Shown: one piece after another, positions 5,858-7,168 of the stretch
How positions within the stretch are numbered: the first letter of the stretch is position 1
Layout of the letters: each line of letters opens with the position of its first letter
Source of the DNA: Chloroflexota bacterium
GTDB taxonomy: Bacteria > Chloroflexota > Anaerolineae > Anaerolineales > UBA11858
Direction: 5' to 3'
Length of the DNA stretch: 7,168 bases
NCBI GenBank assembly: GCA_030666985.1
Contig: DAOUWT010000129.1
Location: forward strand, 1 to 7,168
Made by a program: the position numbers and the translations under genes
Notes under the pieces: model-generated
Database searches by the model: none
Seen by the model: the letters and a program-made list of their open reading frames with translations, nothing else
What the model was told of the DNA's origin: nothing

Positions 5858-6040
5858 TCAACCCCGAACCGGTGAGGATGGCGACAAGCGGTAGCGCCAA
5901 TAACCGGGGAGGTCGGGTTCAATGCGTTCGGGGTCAAATGGGGGCGGGGCGGTAAAATCGTATATTCCGCCGCAATGGGGGCAGATGTAGGGGATGCTAT
6001 CGGGTGGGTAGGGGATTTTGCAATCAACGCAAGCTATCAT
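5858..6040 (-). pseudogene. thrC: Truncated threonine synthase (N-terminal zinc-ribbon fragment)
   Basis: Sixty codons match the start of the long bacterial/archaeal-type threonine synthase (pyridoxal phosphate enzyme, O-phosphohomoserine to threonine). They show a Cys4 zinc ribbon (Cys4, Cys7, Cys20, Cys23: CVDC ... CPHCGG), then YDFTAPPPFDPERIEPDLPGYWRYR, the linker that normally leads into the catalytic domain. The product then leaves the family pattern (LSPSSPVRG) and stops. Full enzymes are about 350-450 residues and the PLP-lysine domain is absent from all frames downstream on this strand. GGGGGAG five bases before the ATG at 6040, overlapping the end of moaE, is a good ribosome binding site; a GTG at 6046 is possible. 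It may be transcribed with moaE. A free-standing small zinc-ribbon protein is the less likely alternative. Confidence 0.72.
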
Positions 6041-6042
6041 GC

Positions 6043-6510
6043 TCACTCCCCCGGCGTGGGCGTATACTCTCCCTCAATCCACTCTTCCCCCCCAGGGCCG
6101 ACCTCTTTCTTCCACACCGTGACAATTTCTTTCAGACGGTCAATGCCATAGCGTGCGGCTTCGAATACGCCCGTGTCACGGTGTCCCGCCGAGCAGGCCA
6201 CGACCACGGCTGGCGTTTCGGGGTATAGACGCCCCACGCGCTGGATGATTGCCACTCCCCTCACCACGGGCCACCGCTCCCGGATTTCGTCTGCAATTTG
6301 GCGCATTTTGGCCTCCGCCATAGGAACGTAGGCCTCGTATTCCAGATAATCTGTCTGGTGAGGATCGCCGCGAGTGGTGACTCCCCGCACCAGGCCGGTG
6401 AAGGTGCAGACCGCGCCCGTAGCAGGGGTAGTGATTTGAGAGGTGATTTCGTTTATATCGAATTGGTCTTCGGTGATGGCGATGATGGTGGGAGATTTTT
6501 TCTGGGGCAT
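6043..6510 (-). CDS. moaE: Molybdopterin synthase catalytic subunit MoaE
   Basis: A 155-residue MoaE, the large subunit that converts cyclic pyranopterin monophosphate to molybdopterin using thiocarboxylated MoaD. Matching elements: GAVCTFTGLVRG (32-43), LEYEAYVPMAEAKM (56-69), RVGRLYP (91-97), the AGHRDTGVFEAARYGIDRLK block (108-127, substrate-binding His110-Arg111) and VWKKE (132-136). Lys127 and Lys134 correspond to the two essential lysines of E. coli MoaE (119 and 126). The usual IHRIG motif reads IQRVG, with Gln90 replacing His. The start at 6510 is the only ATG/GTG/TTG choice; the frame stays open upstream to 6598 without such a codon. No ribosome binding site is visible because a 7-bp repeat array sits there. 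Its stop overlaps the threonine synthase fragment start region. Confidence 0.95.
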   Translation of the reverse strand: MPQKKSPTIIAITEDQFDINEITSQITTPATGAVCTFTGLVRGVTTRGDPHQTDYLEYEAYVPMAEAKMRQIADEIRERWPVVRGVAIIQRVGRLYPETPAVVVACSAGHRDTGVFEAARYGIDRLKEIVTVWKKEVGPGGEEWIEGEYTPTPGE

Positions 6511-6513
6511 AGG

Positions 6514-6555
6514 GGTTTTGGTATTGGATATTGGGTACTGGGTATTTGCTATTGG
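6514..6555. repeat. 7-bp-period TATTGG tandem array in the moaD-moaE spacer
   Basis: Six consecutive heptamers from 6514: GGTTTTG, GTATTGG, ATATTGG, GTACTGG, GTATTTG, CTATTGG (plus strand; CCAATAC-type on the coding strand). The array ends three bases before the moaE start codon and fills the place of its ribosome binding site. The remaining spacer (6556-6612) shows nothing recognisable. Heptamer arrays of this kind recall the short tandemly repeated heptamers described in filamentous cyanobacteria; relation not shown. Confidence 0.8.
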
Positions 6556-6612
6556 TGCTAAATAGTAAATTGCATTGGCTATACGAAACGCATTCTATAT
6601 TCCGCAATCGCC

Positions 6613-6861
6613 TCACCCTCCGCTGACGTGGGAGAAGAAGGCCACTTCATCCCCATCTTCCAATTCGGTCTCATCATTAGCAAATTCGTGATTGACAGCG
6701 GTCAGGGAGGCTGCGATGGCTCTATCTAATTCGGGATGACGGATGATAAGCTCATTTTTCAAATCGCGGATAAGTGATTTCTCTGGGAGTTCAATTTCAT
6801 CACCTTTTTTCTTAAGCAAACTTCGTATGGAGGCAAAGAAGAGGGCGTTGATTTTGATCAT
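6613..6861 (-). CDS. moaD: Molybdopterin synthase small subunit MoaD (ubiquitin-like sulfur carrier)
   Basis: An 82-residue beta-grasp protein ending in HVSGG, the Gly-Gly tail that is adenylated and thiocarboxylated to carry sulfur into the MoaE active site. The start MIKINALFFASIRSLL and the closing LEDGDEVAFFSHVSGG are typical of MoaD. Length agrees with the family (about 80). AAAAAGGA (minus 6878-6871), nine bases before the ATG, sets the start. It is between moaC and moaE with spacers of 88 and 102 bases, wider than usual for such an operon because both hold repeat arrays. Confidence 0.95.
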   Translation of the reverse strand: MIKINALFFASIRSLLKKKGDEIELPEKSLIRDLKNELIIRHPELDRAIAASLTAVNHEFANDETELEDGDEVAFFSHVSGG

Positions 6862-6890
6862 AAAATGTTTTCCTTTTTAGGGCATGGGGG

Positions 6891-6920
6891 AGATTGGGAA
6901 ACTGGCATATTGGGGATTGG
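6891..6920. repeat. Near-heptameric TTGG repeat upstream of moaD
   Basis: AGATTGG, GAAACTGG, CATATTGG and GGATTGG follow one another (units of 7, 8, 8, 7 bases). They look like a decayed version of the TATTGG array in the next spacer, so one repeat family seems to occur twice in the same operon. Confidence 0.55.
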
Positions 6921-6933
6921 TAAATCAACTGTG

Positions 6934-6983
6934 CGCCACTCGCCATTCACTACCCGCCACTCGCCATTCTCCACTCGCCGCTC
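6934..6983. repeat. 7-bp-period CGCCAYT tandem array overlapping the moaC 3' end
   Basis: Seven heptamers from 6934: CGCCACT, CGCCATT, CACTACC, CGCCACT, CGCCATT, CTCCACT, CGCCGCT. A 15-base unit (CGCCACTCGCCATTC) is repeated exactly at 6934-6948 and 6955-6969, 21 bases apart. The array crosses the moaC stop codon (6950-6952) and encodes the last ten or so residues of MoaC. Confidence 0.85.
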
Positions 6984-7168
6984 TGCCCGCCTCGCTTTTC
7001 TACCAAGCGGATGCTGCCAATCTCCATCGTCTTTTCGACGGCTTTAGCCATGTCGTAGATGGTGAGGGCCGCCACAGAGACAGCGGTGAGGGCTTCCATT
7101 TCCACGCCGGTTTTAGCGTTGGTGCGGGCGGTGGCAGTGATCACCACTCCCGGTAAATCGGTGTTGAA
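6950..7168 (-). CDS. moaC: Cyclic pyranopterin monophosphate synthase MoaC, C-terminal part (cut by window edge)
   Basis: The reading frame runs in from the window's right edge and gives 72 residues up to a TAG at 6950-6952; the N-terminal half of the roughly 160-residue enzyme lies outside. The signature TGVEMEALTAVSVAALTIYDMAKAV is present, with the Asp and Lys of YDMAKA that correspond to catalytic Asp128 and Lys131 of E. coli MoaC. MoaC rearranges the 3',8-cyclo-GTP made by MoaA into cyclic pyranopterin monophosphate, the substrate of MoaD/MoaE encoded next. The tail after the conserved EKRGGQSG (GEWRMASGG) is encoded by the heptamer array and probably not conserved. A GTG at 7147 is an internal codon, not the start. 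Confidence 0.95.
   Translation of the reverse strand, partial: FNTDLPGVVITATARTNAKTGVEMEALTAVSVAALTIYDMAKAVEKTMEIGSIRLVEKRGGQSGEWRMASGG

Noticed and set aside
5737..6027. 96-residue minus-strand frame over the threonine synthase fragment and palindromes
   Set aside because: Its sequence is low-complexity Pro/His-rich and is out of frame with the recognisable zinc ribbon; it does not restore the missing thrC domain.
6176..6616. 146-residue minus-strand frame across moaE and the heptamer array
   Set aside because: It is the shifted frame of moaE, rich in His/Arg, without any recognisable domain.

Overview
The window looks like chromosomal DNA from an environmental bacterium, most plausibly a member of the Chloroflexota (Anaerolineae-like). 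That placement is an inference. It rests on a divergent YchF-type GTPase, the zinc-ribbon start of the threonine synthase fragment, TATAAT-type extended -10 promoters, a retropepsin-like protease gene and spacers full of short-period degenerate tandem repeats. No rRNA, tRNA, CRISPR array, transposase or phage gene is visible.

Left part (1-3943): a Tat-exported, probably lipid-anchored amidohydrolase (222-1934, +) has its own promoter and ends at a strong, probably bidirectional terminator (1956-2008). A YchF/Obg-family P-loop GTPase (2148-3209, -) is divergent from an isoprenylcysteine methyltransferase-like membrane protein (3383-3943, +). The spacer between them carries back-to-back promoters and a perfect 11-bp hairpin.

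Middle part (3944-5735): an 8-bp-period repeat and an extended -10 promoter precede a two-gene cassette with an ATGA overlap. It encodes a small helical/DUF5678-like protein (4069-4470) and a one-domain retropepsin-like aspartic protease (4467-4880). Convergent with it is a complete PIN-toxin/Phd-antitoxin module (toxin 4904-5323, antitoxin 5307-5612, both -). That module has a near-consensus promoter and a 9-bp tandem repeat placed like an operator. The protease cassette is the best candidate for an undescribed system.

Right part (5736-7168): a molybdenum-cofactor operon runs on the minus strand in the order moaC (C-terminal part only, cut by the window edge), moaD, moaE, then a 60-codon threonine synthase start. 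That last fragment keeps its Cys4 zinc ribbon, then ends shortly before a pair of 13-bp quasi-palindromes and the toxin-antitoxin promoter. MoaC makes cyclic pyranopterin monophosphate. MoaD and MoaE form molybdopterin synthase, which adds the dithiolene sulfurs. Both spacers of this operon hold 7-bp-period tandem repeats. One array supplies the last residues of MoaC; the other lies immediately before the moaE start codon, where no ribosome binding site is visible.

Repeats of period 7, 8 and 9 and perfect or near-perfect palindromes occupy most of the spacers. They suggest a genome loaded with small mobile or slipping repeats that have reshaped gene ends.
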